A DNA stretch of 37,743 bases from an uncultured Christensenellaceae bacterium (GTDB lineage Bacteria; Bacillota; Clostridia; Christensenellales; UBA3700). The position numbers and the translations under genes are program-made. Of this stretch, positions 23,831 through 32,463 are shown piece by piece (within the stretch, counting starts at the first letter, position 1; every line of letters begins with the position of its first letter). The stretch lies in contig CALWKV010000023.1 in assembly GCA_944381355.1 (NCBI GenBank), positions 1 to 37,743 of the forward strand, given 5' to 3'. The notes below the pieces were generated by a model. That model searched no databases. It saw only the letters and a list, made by a program, of their open reading frames with translations, and was not told the DNA's origin.

Positions 23831-23863
23831 GGTGCGGGGGCTTATCCCGCACCGTATTTTTTT
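23831..23863 (+). terminator. Terminator between rpmE and the DUF1385 gene
   Basis: GGTGCGGG (23831-23838) and CCCGCACC (23846-23853) form a perfect 8-bp stem, followed by GTA and a run of seven Ts. It ends just before the ribosome site ATGGAGG of the next gene, so read-through probably feeds the downstream genes. Confidence 0.85.
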
Positions 23864-23877
23864 ATGGAGGCTTTGCG

Positions 23878-25191
23878 ATGAGAAAAAAGAGCGTGGGCAT
23901 AGGCGGACAAGCTGTGATCGAGGGAGTCATGATGCGCGGTAAGCGCAGTATGGCGACCGCGGTGCGCGACGAAAACGGCAACATCGTCGTCGAGAGCAGA
24001 TACATTAAGCCTGCCGAAGAAAAAAACTTTTTGTTCCGCGCCCCCTTTCTGAGAGGTATATTCAGCTTCTTCGGGACAATGGTCTCGGGAGTGGGTACTC
24101 TCATGCGCTCAGGCGAAGTCTTTGACGGAGAACAGGAACCTTCCAAGGTCGAAAAGTGGTTCGCCAGAACCTTTAAGGTCGACGTGTTCAGCGTAGTGAT
24201 GGCGATATCGGTACTTGTCGGCGTCGCGCTGTCGCTGGGATTGTTTTTCTTCCTGCCTCAGCTGATTACTACGGGTATCACACAGCTTTTCAAAATAGAC
24301 ACGCAGGCAAACGTCGGAGTACAGATAGGCATGAATTTCCTTGAGGGATTCGTGCGCATGCTGATATTCGTCGGCTATATCGCGCTGACTTCGCTGATTA
24401 AGGACATCAGGCGCGTGTATATGTATCACGGCGCGGAGCACAAGACGATCAGTTGTTACGAGCACGATCTCGAGCTGACCGTGGAAAACGCTCAGAAGAT
24501 GACGACCGTACATGACAGATGCGGCACGACGTTTATGTTCATCACGATGGTCGTCAGCGTGCTGATATTCTCGCTTACGGGCTGGAGCAGTCAGCTCTGG
24601 GTCAGATTCCTGATAAGGATCGCGCTTATCCCCGTTGTCTCGGGCGTAAGTTACGAGGTGCTGAAGTTCCTCGCCAAATTCGACAATCCGCTCGTAAGGG
24701 CGCTCAAAGCGCCGGGACTTCTGCTTCAGAAGTTTACGACGCGTCAGCCTGACGACAGCATGGTCGAAGTCGCGATCGTAGCTTTTAAAACCGTGCTTGC
24801 GATGGACGAAGATCCGACTATTCCGGAGCAGACTTTCGATACAAAGCTCCTCAAGCGCAAGGCAGTGGAAGAACTCAAAAAGACGGGCGTTTCCGACGAC
24901 AGAGTGAAAGAACTCGTATGCAAGGCTACGGGAGTACCTGTTGAAGAATACGACAATATAAGTCACGTCAGACATTCCCGCATTCAGCTCATGCTAAAAG
25001 CGGCTAAAGGCGAGATATCGGACGAAGAACTCGAAAGAGAAGTCGGAAAGCTCAATGCCGAGGCAGAGCAGAAAAAGACGGCAAACGCTCAGGAGACCGT
25101 AAGCGAACAGGCTTCTGAAGCGGATTCAAAAGAGGATCAAACGCAAAAAGAAGCCGACAGGAACGCAGACGGCGGAGACGGAGACAGATGA
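23878..25191 (+). CDS. DUF1385 domain membrane protein
   Basis: A 437-residue protein of the DUF1385 family, typically found beside prmC and prfA in Clostridia. The N-terminus (VGIGGQAVIEGVMMRGKRSMATAVR) is the family signature. Membrane segments lie at about 101-128, 160-175, 216-235 and 240-260, with the conserved YHGAEHKTISCYE motif (about 182-194) between them. The last 75 residues are a low-complexity acidic tail (E, Q, A, D) that is not part of the domain. The function is unknown; one idea in the literature of gene neighbourhoods is a link to translation or envelope. Its stop overlaps the prmC start (ATGA). Confidence 0.92.
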   Translation: MRKKSVGIGGQAVIEGVMMRGKRSMATAVRDENGNIVVESRYIKPAEEKNFLFRAPFLRGIFSFFGTMVSGVGTLMRSGEVFDGEQEPSKVEKWFARTFKVDVFSVVMAISVLVGVALSLGLFFFLPQLITTGITQLFKIDTQANVGVQIGMNFLEGFVRMLIFVGYIALTSLIKDIRRVYMYHGAEHKTISCYEHDLELTVENAQKMTTVHDRCGTTFMFITMVVSVLIFSLTGWSSQLWVRFLIRIALIPVVSGVSYEVLKFLAKFDNPLVRALKAPGLLLQKFTTRQPDDSMVEVAIVAFKTVLAMDEDPTIPEQTFDTKLLKRKAVEELKKTGVSDDRVKELVCKATGVPVEEYDNISHVRHSRIQLMLKAAKGEISDEELEREVGKLNAEAEQKKTANAQETVSEQASEADSKEDQTQKEADRNADGGDGDR

Positions 25192-26009
25192 TCGCTCTCA
25201 GAGAAGCGCTTTCAAAGCTGGCATATATGATAAAAGACACTGCGGCTGACGAAAGCGAACCTGATTGGATCGCGTGCCACGTGCTTGGCTGCGGCAGAGC
25301 GGCGCTGAAGCTGATAAGAGAAACGGACGATGAAAGTTTCGAGAAGATGACGGCTGTCGCCAAAGAGCGCGCAACGGGAAAGCCTCTGTGTCAGATAATC
25401 GGTTATACAGAGTTTTGCGGGCTGAAGATACGCGTGAACGGCGACGTGCTCTGTCCGAGACCGGAAACAGAACTTCTCGTCGAACAGGCAATATTGTTTT
25501 TAAAGGATAGGAAAGACGCGCGCGCGCTCGACCTATGTACGGGCAGCGGCTGTATAGCGACGGCGCTCGCGGTGAATACGACTGCGGAAGTCGTTGCGAG
25601 CGATATTTCCGATAAGGCGCTCGCAGTCGCAGAGGAAAACGCAAGGCGGAGCGGCGCAAAAGTGAAATTCGTGCTGTCCGACGTTTTTGAGGACGTGGAC
25701 GGCAAGTTCGATATAATAGTGTCCAATCCGCCTTACATACCTGCCGCGGAAATAGAGAAGCTCGATCGCGAGGTCAGGGACTTCGAGCCGAGAGCGGCGC
25801 TTGACGGCGGCGAGGACGGGCTGGATTTTTACAGGACGATAGCTGCGCAGGCAGCAGGTCGTCTGAAAGAAAAAGGCGCGCTGATGCTCGAGAGCGGAGA
25901 GGGTCAGGCGCGCGAGATCGTAAAAATGCTCGACGGCTTCGATTGTACGGTTGTGCTCGACTATTGCGGCGTCGAAAGAATAGTAAAGGCGGTAAAAAAG
26001 AGTGTTTGA
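25188..26009 (+). CDS. prmC: PrmC, release factor glutamine methyltransferase
   Basis: A 273-residue cytosolic enzyme that methylates the glutamine of the GGQ motif in peptide-chain release factors with S-adenosylmethionine. Visible are the N-terminal helical domain, [10 protein letters not shown] (about 90-99), the SAM loop [11 protein letters not shown] (114-124) and the catalytic NPPYIP (180-185). The length and motif spacing are normal. It is translationally coupled to the DUF1385 gene (4-bp overlap) and to its substrate gene prfA (8-bp overlap), the classical arrangement. Confidence 0.96.
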   Translation: MIALREALSKLAYMIKDTAADESEPDWIACHVLGCGRAALKLIRETDDESFEKMTAVAKERATGKPLCQIIGYTEFCGLKIRVNGDVLCPRPETELLVEQAILFLKDRKDARALDLCTGSGCIATALAVNTTAEVVASDISDKALAVAEENARRSGAKVKFVLSDVFEDVDGKFDIIVSNPPYIPAAEIEKLDREVRDFEPRAALDGGEDGLDFYRTIAAQAAGRLKEKGALMLESGEGQAREIVKMLDGFDCTVVLDYCGVERIVKAVKKSV

Positions 26010-27069
26010 CAAGCTCGAGGCGATGAAAAAAAGGTTTGACGAACTGACGGTAATGATCTCCGATCCTGCCGTTATCTCTGATACCGCAACGTGGCAGAAG
26101 CTCGTCAAGGAGAGATCGCAGCTCGAAGAAACGGTTGCCCTTTATGCAGAATACCGTACGGTCGAGGATACTTTGGCTGAGTGCCGCGATATTATAGAGG
26201 ACGGCTCTGACAAAGAGATGGTCGCGCTTGCAAAAGACGAAATGTCGGAAGCAAACAAGAAAAAAGAAGAACTGACAGAGCAGCTCAAGATCGCGCTTTT
26301 GCCCAAGGATCCGGACGACGATAAAAACGTAATTATCGAAATACGCGCGGGCGCGGGCGGAGACGAAGCGGGACTTTTCGGAGCGGAACTCGTCAGAATG
26401 TACGAGCGTTTTGCAGAGCGTTGCCGCTGGAAAGTCAAAGAGATAGACTTCAGCGAGAGCGATCTCGGAGGCATAAAAGAAGCGGTGTTCATGATATCGG
26501 GACACGGCGCGTACAGCAGACTCAAGTTCGAGAGCGGCGTGCACCGCGTGCAGAGAGTGCCGGAGACGGAATCGCAGGGCAGGATACACACTTCAACCGT
26601 TACCGTAGCGGTACTTCCCGAAGCGGAGGACGTCGAAGTCGAGATCCTCGAAAATGATCTGAAGATAGACGCTTACCGTGCGGGCGGCGCGGGCGGACAA
26701 TACGTCAACAAGACGGAGTCTGCAATAAGGATAACCCATCTGCCTACGGGCATAGTCGTCACTTGTCAGGACGAAAAGTCGCAGGGCAAGAACAAAGAGA
26801 GCGCGATGAAAGTGCTCAAAACGCGCGTTTACGATTATTATCGTACCAAACAGCAGAAGGAGTACGCTTCCAATCGCAAACTGCTCGTCGGCACGGGAGA
26901 CAGATCGGAGCGCATACGCACTTACAACTTTCCGCAAGGCAGAGTCACCGACCACAGAATAGGGTTGACGCTTTATACGCTCGACGCATTCCTTGACGGA
27001 GACCTGTTCGAGATGCTGGACGCGCTTGCGATAGCGAGCAGAAACGAATTGCTTTCTTCGGGCGAATGA
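26002..27069 (+). CDS. prfA: Peptide chain release factor 1 (RF1)
   Basis: A 355-residue release factor that reads UAA and UAG. The stop-codon recognition tripeptide is PET (about 187-189, in [18 protein letters not shown]), where RF1 proteins have P-x-T. The catalytic GGQ is at 231-233. The residue after GGQ is tyrosine ([12 protein letters not shown]) where most RF1 sequences I know have histidine. It starts with GTG at 26002, inside the end of prmC, with a weak purine-rich ribosome site. PrmC, encoded just upstream, would methylate Gln233. Confidence 0.97.
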   Translation: MFDKLEAMKKRFDELTVMISDPAVISDTATWQKLVKERSQLEETVALYAEYRTVEDTLAECRDIIEDGSDKEMVALAKDEMSEANKKKEELTEQLKIALLPKDPDDDKNVIIEIRAGAGGDEAGLFGAELVRMYERFAERCRWKVKEIDFSESDLGGIKEAVFMISGHGAYSRLKFESGVHRVQRVPETESQGRIHTSTVTVAVLPEAEDVEVEILENDLKIDAYRAGGAGGQYVNKTESAIRITHLPTGIVVTCQDEKSQGKNKESAMKVLKTRVYDYYRTKQQKEYASNRKLLVGTGDRSERIRTYNFPQGRVTDHRIGLTLYTLDAFLDGDLFEMLDALAIASRNELLSSGE

Positions 27070-27128
27070 CCCGCTGAAACGTAAAACCGATAACAATTTC
27101 AGATCATACCTGATCAGAGGAGAAAGAG

Positions 27129-28520
27129 ATGATCAAATACAATAAAGACAAAAATCTGTTGATCGAGAGCAACTGGCGCCCCTTCCTTCAGGACGTGGAG
27201 CAGCCCAACCTTTTCCGCGATCTTTTCGACTACGACAGCGTGCCTAAAGTCGCGTTCAACTTCCGTCAGACCCCTATTGATATGCCTGAGGATATCTGGA
27301 TCACAGATACGACTTTCCGCGACGGTCAGCAGTCCACTTCGCCGTTTACGGTCGAGCAGATAGTCAATATCTACAAACTTCTGCACAAGCTCGGCGGCAA
27401 AAAAGGTCTCGTCAGACAGAGCGAGTTTTTCCTTTATTCCGAGAAGGACAGAGAGGCTGTCAGAAAGTGTATGGAGCTGGGATACGAATTTCCCGAAGTC
27501 ACCAGCTGGATACGCGCCAACGAAAAGGACTTCGAGCTTGTCAAACAGATGGGCATCAAGGAGACGGGTATTCTCGTAAGCTGCTCGGACTACCACATTT
27601 TCAAGAAGATGAACATGACGAGAAAGCAGGCGGCAGAAAAGTACCTCAACATCGTCAAAATGGCGCTCGACAAGGGTATCGTTCCGCGTTGCCATTTCGA
27701 GGATATCACGAGAGCGGACTTCTACGGTTTCGTCGCTCCGTTTGCTTATGAGCTGATGAAACTGCGCAAGGAGAGCGGCGTCGATATAAAGATCAGAGCG
27801 TGCGACACTCTCGGCTACGGTTTGTCTTATCCGGGCGTGACACTTCCGAGAAGCGTTCCCGGCATAATCAGCGGTCTCAAATATTATGCAGAAGTGCCCA
27901 GCGAACTGCTCGAGTGGCACGGTCACAACGACTTCTACAAGGTTGTCACCAACGCTACCACCGCATGGCTCTACGGCTGTTCTTCGGTCAACTGTTCGCT
28001 CCTCGGCATAGGCGAGAGAACGGGAAATTGCCCCCTCGAGGCGATGATGATAGAATACGCTTCGCTCAAGGGCAAGGACGACGGCATAGACTTCAAGGTC
28101 ATCACGGAGATAGCTAAATACTTCGAGGACGAACTCGGTTATATCATTCCGCCGCAGACTCCGTTTGTTGGAAAATCGTTCAATACAACGAGAGCGGGCG
28201 TCCATGCCGACGGACTTCTCAAGGACGAGGAGATATACAATATATTCAATACAGAGAAGCTCCTCGGCAAGCCTCCGCTCGTATCCGTCGACGCACACAG
28301 CGGTCTTGCGGGCATAGCATATTGGATGAACGGTTTCTATTCGCTTCCCGAGGGACACAAGGTCGACAAACACGACGAGATCGTGGTTAAGATCAAAGAA
28401 GTCATCGACAAACAGTACGAGGGCGGAAGAACTACGTATATGGGCGACGACGAGCTTGATGCGATCATCACCGCGCTCGCACCCGAACTGCATAAAAAAC
28501 TCGTGGTAAAAACCTACTGA
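27129..28520 (+). CDS. Citrate/isopropylmalate-synthase family enzyme, candidate Re-citrate synthase
   Basis: A 463-residue enzyme of the HMGL-like (DRE-TIM) acyl-transferase family, which condenses acetyl-CoA with a 2-oxo acid. The signature DTTFRDGQQS is at 60-69, the metal-binding HGHND at 264-268 and a HADG segment near 359-362. The N-terminal extension of about 50 residues and the lack of a LeuA regulatory domain separate it from leucine-pathway LeuA. Relatives in strict anaerobes include the Re-face citrate synthase of Clostridium kluyveri. No leucine or lysine gene is nearby; pckG at the window end fits a role around oxaloacetate. GAGGAGAAAGAG precedes the ATG. Family is clear, substrate is inference. 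Confidence 0.85.
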   Translation: MIKYNKDKNLLIESNWRPFLQDVEQPNLFRDLFDYDSVPKVAFNFRQTPIDMPEDIWITDTTFRDGQQSTSPFTVEQIVNIYKLLHKLGGKKGLVRQSEFFLYSEKDREAVRKCMELGYEFPEVTSWIRANEKDFELVKQMGIKETGILVSCSDYHIFKKMNMTRKQAAEKYLNIVKMALDKGIVPRCHFEDITRADFYGFVAPFAYELMKLRKESGVDIKIRACDTLGYGLSYPGVTLPRSVPGIISGLKYYAEVPSELLEWHGHNDFYKVVTNATTAWLYGCSSVNCSLLGIGERTGNCPLEAMMIEYASLKGKDDGIDFKVITEIAKYFEDELGYIIPPQTPFVGKSFNTTRAGVHADGLLKDEEIYNIFNTEKLLGKPPLVSVDAHSGLAGIAYWMNGFYSLPEGHKVDKHDEIVVKIKEVIDKQYEGGRTTYMGDDELDAIITALAPELHKKLVVKTY

Positions 28521-28553
28521 ACGGGCGTTCGGGTATAATTTTCGTAAAAGCTA

Positions 28554-28582
28554 TTGAAATCCGCTTTTGTTTAGTCTAAAAT
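28554..28582 (+). promoter_or_regulatory. Promoter of the P-loop protein-thrC unit
   Basis: TTGAAA (28554-28559), 17-bp spacer, TAAAAT (28577-28582). Confidence 0.6.
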
Positions 28583-28611
28583 AGAAGTATAAACAAAACG
28601 GAGGGCAAAAC

Positions 28612-29025
28612 ATGGTAAATCTGATTTGCGGAAGCAAAGGCTCGGGAAAGACCAGCCGCATCATCGACAAGGCTAACGCCGACGTAAAAACAGCCAAGGG
28701 AGATTGCATTTTCGTCAACGACACGGACAGATATATGTACGACGTTGACCGCAATATCAAACTGATCGACGTTACCGAATACCCCGTTGCGGGCGAGGAA
28801 GCGCTTCTCGCGTTTGTGTGCGGACTTGCGGCGAGCAGAAGCGATCTGACCAATCTCTACATAGACGGCGCTTCGAGGATCGCCGGATGCGGACCCGACA
28901 AGATGAAAAAGTTCTACGACGAGTTGGGCAAGCTCGCAGACAAACTCTCATTGTCCGTGACGGTCACGGTCAGCGCTACCGCAGAAGAATTGCCTGATTT
29001 CTTATTGAAATACAAGATCATCTGA
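28612..29025 (+). CDS. Small P-loop ATP-binding protein of unknown function
   Basis: A 137-residue protein. The Walker A motif GSKGSGKT is at residues 7-14, and a probable Walker B-like strand ends in NLYIDGA (about 81-87). The overall length is that of a minimal P-loop domain without the usual helicase or kinase extensions. Such small ATP-binding proteins are frequent in Clostridia and lack a known function. CGGAGGG precedes the ATG. Nine bases separate its stop from the thrC ATG, and the thrC ribosome site overlaps its stop codon, so the two are cotranscribed from the promoter at 28554-28582. Confidence 0.8.
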   Translation: MVNLICGSKGSGKTSRIIDKANADVKTAKGDCIFVNDTDRYMYDVDRNIKLIDVTEYPVAGEEALLAFVCGLAASRSDLTNLYIDGASRIAGCGPDKMKKFYDELGKLADKLSLSVTVTVSATAEELPDFLLKYKII

Positions 29026-29034
29026 GGAGATAAA

Positions 29035-30531
29035 ATGAACTATATCAGCACTCGCGACAAAAGCGAGAAATGCAGCGGTGCAGAGGCCATCGTAAGAGGT
29101 CTCGCGCCGGATGGCGGACTATACGTCCCCGAGAGCCTTCCGAGGCTCGCTAAATAAGATTTTGAAAACCTTGCGAAAGAGGACTATCCTGCCCGTGCGG
29201 CTCGCGTCCTCTCGCTTTTGCTCAGCGACTACACGTACGAGGAGCTTCTTGACTATACGACCAAGGCGTATTCGCGTTTTTACGGCGACGATCCTTGTCC
29301 GCTCGTCAACGTCGACGAAGGCGTTTATGTGCTCGAACTGTGGCACGGCCCGACCTGCGCATTCAAAGACATGGCTTTGACCATGTTGCCGCATCTGCTG
29401 TCCGCCGCGAGGAAAAAGGTCGGTGAAAAGAACAAGACCCTGATCATGGTCGCGACTTCGGGCGATACCGGCAAGGCTGCGCTCGAGGGCTTCAAGGACG
29501 TCGAGGGCACCAATATCATAGTGTTCTATCCTTCCAAGGGCGTTTCGGATATGCAGAAATTGCAGATGAAGACCCAGACGGGAAGCAACGTCTGCGTATG
29601 CGCCATCGAAGGCAACTTCGACGATACGCAGAACGCGGTCAAGAATATCTTCGCAGACGAGAAGATCAACGAGGAAATACACTCTCTGGGATTCAATCTC
29701 TCGTCCGCCAACAGCATCAACTGGGGCAGACTCGCGCCGCAGATTGCCTACTATGTGTCGGCATACTGCGACCTTATAGAGTCGGGCAAGATAAAGTACG
29801 GCGACAAAGTCAACTTCTGTGTGCCTAGCGGCAACTTCGGCAATATACTCGCAGCGTACTACGCGATGCAGATGGGCGTGGGCATCAACAGACTGATCTG
29901 CGCGTCCAACGTCAATCACGTGCTGACAGACTTTTTCAAGACGGGCACATACGATATCAACAGAGAATTCCACAAGACGATCTCTCCGTCGATGGACATT
30001 CTTATTTCGTCCAATCTCGAAAGACTTCTGTTCGAGGTAAGCGGCAGAGACGACAAGCTGACCGCGGAGAGAATGAAAACGCTCAAGACTGCGGGCAAAT
30101 ACTCCGTCGGCGATAAAGAGCTGAATACGTTGCAGTCGCTGTTCTCCGTGGGCTACGCTGACGACGCGGCGACAAAGGAGACGATCGCGTTTGCGATGGA
30201 CGAGTTCGGTTATCTTATGGATACGCACACCGCAGTCGCATACGACGTGTATCTCGATTACGCGGAGAGCACCGGCGACGAGACTCCGACTGTCGTAGTC
30301 TCCACCGCCAATGCGTACAAGTTCCCCGCAGACGTCTACGAGGCTGTCAGCGGAGAGAGAGTGGACGACGCGTTCCTCGCCACCGAAAAACTCAACGCGG
30401 AGACGGGAGAGGAGATACCCGAGCCGCTCGACGGACTTAAGGACAGACCCGTGCGCTTCGAGGAAGTCATCGATCGTGCGGATATAGCGAAAAAAGTCGT
30501 TGAGTATTGCAGACAGGCGGCAAAAGAATGA
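29035..30531 (+). pseudogene. thrC: Threonine synthase interrupted by an in-frame TAA
   Basis: Threonine synthase converts O-phosphohomoserine to threonine with pyridoxal phosphate. The frame begins at ATG 29035 behind GAGGAG and reads 40 normal ThrC residues (including GLAPDGGLYVPESLP). It then meets TAA at 29155-29157 and continues in the same frame, without further stops, to 30531. The remaining part holds the PLP lysine segment GPTCAFKDMAL, ATSGDTGKAAL and the SANSINWGRL motif, all intact. Only one base change separates TAA from AAA, GAA or CAA. It may be a recent nonsense mutation, a sequencing error, or a read-through or reinitiation case: the next in-frame start, TTG at 29218, would remove the conserved N-terminus. 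The identity as thrC is firm; inactivity is not proved. Confidence 0.85.
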
Positions 30532-30542
30532 CGCAAATAACG

Positions 30543-30575
30543 AAAAAATTTCCGACCGAAAGGTCGGATTTTTTT
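30543..30575 (+). terminator. Terminator of the thrC unit
   Basis: TCCGACC and GGTCGGA pair around the loop GAAA, with As before and seven Ts after. Confidence 0.88.
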
Positions 30576-30576
30576 A

Positions 30577-30789
30577 CCGCGATTTCAGCCCGCGACGACC
30601 TTAACTTGTTGCGTATCGTCTCGTCGGTGAGCTTTCGCCGTGTTGCGGGAGCGGACTACGGCGACAAAAAAAGGTCGTGCTTTGACGGCGGTCGGAGCGT
30701 TTACGGACTTGAGAATACGCGAGGCGCTTCGTCCCGAGCGTCCTTCCGCCGACGCGGATTCAAGAATGCGGCTTTGATAGGGTATATAA
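30577..30789. other. Gene-free region between two terminators
   Basis: About 210 bp between the thrC terminator and the fprA terminator. I see no ribosome site, promoter or coding frame in it. Confidence 0.5.
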
Positions 30790-30820
30790 AAAACACGACC
30801 CGTGAAAGGGTCGCGTTTTT
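30790..30820. terminator. Bidirectional terminator after fprA
   Basis: CGACCC and GGGTCG pair around GTGAAA, extended through one mismatch, with A-run and T-run flanks on the two strands. It serves the minus-strand fprA unit. Confidence 0.82.
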
Positions 30821-30857
30821 ATATTGTGGTGAATAAAAGAGTAAGTCGAAAGATCTT

Positions 30858-32060
30858 TTATTTTACTGCGCTTGCAAGCTGTCTGCCGTATTCTTTCGCG
30901 CACTCGAGATCTGCGTCGGTGGGTACGAAGCAGACTTTGAGTCCTTCGCCGACGACGGCAGTTTTAAGTGAGTTGAGTCTTGCGATGAGGTTTGGCACCG
31001 CCTCGCCGCTCCAGCCGTAAGAGCCGAATACCGCGACGGGCTTTTTGCGGCAGTTGATCGCGTCTGCACCCGTGAGCAGATCCCATATCGGCGGCACAGC
31101 GTCTGCGTTGAGAGTGGGAGAGCCGATCGCGCAGGCGTCGGACTTGTTGAACTTTTCACGCAGGTCCGCCATATCGTTTTTGATAATGTCGTAGGTCTCG
31201 CACGCCGCGTCGGGAATGACTTCCTGTACGCCCGCCTTTATCGCTTCGGCAAGTTTTGCGGTGCAGCCGTATGCCGAACAATAGAACACGGGGATAGTTT
31301 TGACCGCGTTTTTGACGACCTTGCTCCATTCGCGGTACTTTTCGAGCACGTAGGGGAGCTGTCCGTCCTTGGTCAGCACGGGACCGTGGCTGGGGCAAAC
31401 CGTCTCGAACGGGAATTTCGCTATCTTGCCCATACCTGCGACGACAAAGGGTTTGAAAGGTCCGAAAATCGCGTCGTAATAACCCTTGAAAGCCCTTCTG
31501 TAACCCTCGACGTCCTCGATATCCTTATCAATGATTTTCTTGCTGCTGTAATGAGATCCGAACACGTCGCAGCTGAACAAAACCTTTTCCTCCGGGCAGT
31601 AGGTGAACATACTGTCAGGCCAATGCAGGAGAGGAGAGGGCGCGAACGTCAGCGTCACGCCGCCGAGGTCGAGCACTTCGCCGTCCTTGACGGGTCTGGA
31701 ATTGAAGGGCGCGTTGACGATATTTTTCAGATAATTGAGTGCGACTGCCGTTGCAAGCACTGTGGCGTCGGGGCACAGTCTGAGTATGTCGGCGAGAGCG
31801 CCGCTGTGATCAGGCTCTGTATGGTTAAGGATTATATATTTGATATCCTTGGGGTCTGCGACTTCGCGGATATTTTTTTCGTATTCGCCTCCGAAGTCCG
31901 CGTGCGACGCTTCTACGAGCGCGACTGCGTCGCTGCCCTTGACGATATAAGAATTGTAGCTTGTGCCGAACTCCGTAGCCATTACGATGTCGAACACGCG
32001 CAGGTCGGGATTCTGAACTCCCACGCTGTAAATTTTGTCGGTGATCTTGTCTGCCGCCAT
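30858..32060 (-). CDS. FprA-type flavodiiron protein
   Basis: A 400-residue cytosolic A-type flavoprotein that reduces oxygen to water or nitric oxide to nitrous oxide in anaerobes. The N-terminal metallo-beta-lactamase domain carries the di-iron ligands: HTEPDHSG (His80, Glu82, Asp84, His85), His146 (LLHWPDS), Asp165 (FSCDVFGSH) and His225 (CPSHGP). The C-terminal flavodoxin domain starts near 253 (IPVFYCSAYGCTAKLAEAI) and has the FMN loops IGSPTLN and FGSYGWSGEAV. No rubredoxin extension is fused. AGAGGAG precedes the ATG. It is 21 bp downstream of the NrdD-tail-like gene and divergent to a Crp/Fnr regulator, which suggests oxygen- or NO-responsive control. Confidence 0.94.
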   Translation of the reverse strand: MAADKITDKIYSVGVQNPDLRVFDIVMATEFGTSYNSYIVKGSDAVALVEASHADFGGEYEKNIREVADPKDIKYIILNHTEPDHSGALADILRLCPDATVLATAVALNYLKNIVNAPFNSRPVKDGEVLDLGGVTLTFAPSPLLHWPDSMFTYCPEEKVLFSCDVFGSHYSSKKIIDKDIEDVEGYRRAFKGYYDAIFGPFKPFVVAGMGKIAKFPFETVCPSHGPVLTKDGQLPYVLEKYREWSKVVKNAVKTIPVFYCSAYGCTAKLAEAIKAGVQEVIPDAACETYDIIKNDMADLREKFNKSDACAIGSPTLNADAVPPIWDLLTGADAINCRKKPVAVFGSYGWSGEAVPNLIARLNSLKTAVVGEGLKVCFVPTDADLECAKEYGRQLASAVK

Positions 32061-32081
32061 AGTATTTCTCCTCTTATGAAC

Positions 32082-32351
32082 TTAATTTATTCCGTGTTTA
32101 ACGCGGTCTCTTTCTTCTGCGCGCTTCGCGTTGTTGAAGCGGTCGAGAGTGCCGACGAGATAACCCGTGATGCGGCGTATTCTCTCAAACGGGACCGTGC
32201 CGAAAGTGTACTTCAGATCCACGTAGTCGCCGTCGACGTTTACGTCCATTGCGACGATGTTCTTGTCGGGGTATTTCTTCTTGCCGTAGTCGATATAAGC
32301 GTCGATTTCTTTCTGATCGATGTTGCCGCCGTTTACGTTAACTTTTACCAT
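32082..32351 (-). CDS. Small protein resembling the C-terminal end of anaerobic ribonucleotide reductase
   Basis: An 89-residue protein. Its last part (RITGYLVGTLDRFNNAKRAE, then ERDRVKHG) matches the C-terminal end of class III ribonucleotide reductase NrdD, where GYL...RFN..K..E...RVKH follows the zinc site. The zinc cysteines and the glycyl-radical loop of NrdD are absent, so it is not an enzyme by itself. The N-terminal 45 residues (NVNGGNIDQKEIDAYIDYGKKKYP) have no motif I recognise. GGGAGG precedes the ATG. It is the first gene of a probable two-gene unit with fprA. It could be a free-standing NrdD accessory domain or a regulatory protein. Confidence 0.7.
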   Translation of the reverse strand: MVKVNVNGGNIDQKEIDAYIDYGKKKYPDKNIVAMDVNVDGDYVDLKYTFGTVPFERIRRITGYLVGTLDRFNNAKRAEERDRVKHGIN

Positions 32352-32432
32352 TGTTGTATCCTCCCTTAAATAGTGTTTAAAATCGCTTTACTTTTAACCG
32401 TTATTACTATAACATATTTACGACAAATAATT

Positions 32433-32450
32433 ATGTTGCATTTGCAACAT
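32433..32450. promoter_or_regulatory. Perfect palindrome, candidate operator of the Crp/Fnr regulator
   Basis: ATGTTGCA and TGCAACAT form an 8-bp perfect inverted repeat with a 2-bp centre, 13 bp before the regulator's ATG and in the intergenic region shared with the fprA unit. The size and symmetry suit a dimeric Crp/Fnr-type regulator. Confidence 0.6.
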
Positions 32451-32463
32451 TTTGAGGAAAAAT

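Noticed and set aside
27114-28493. Minus-strand frame of 459 codons opposite the citrate-synthase-like gene
   Set aside because: Antisense shadow; no ribosome site, and the plus-strand enzyme motifs are clear.
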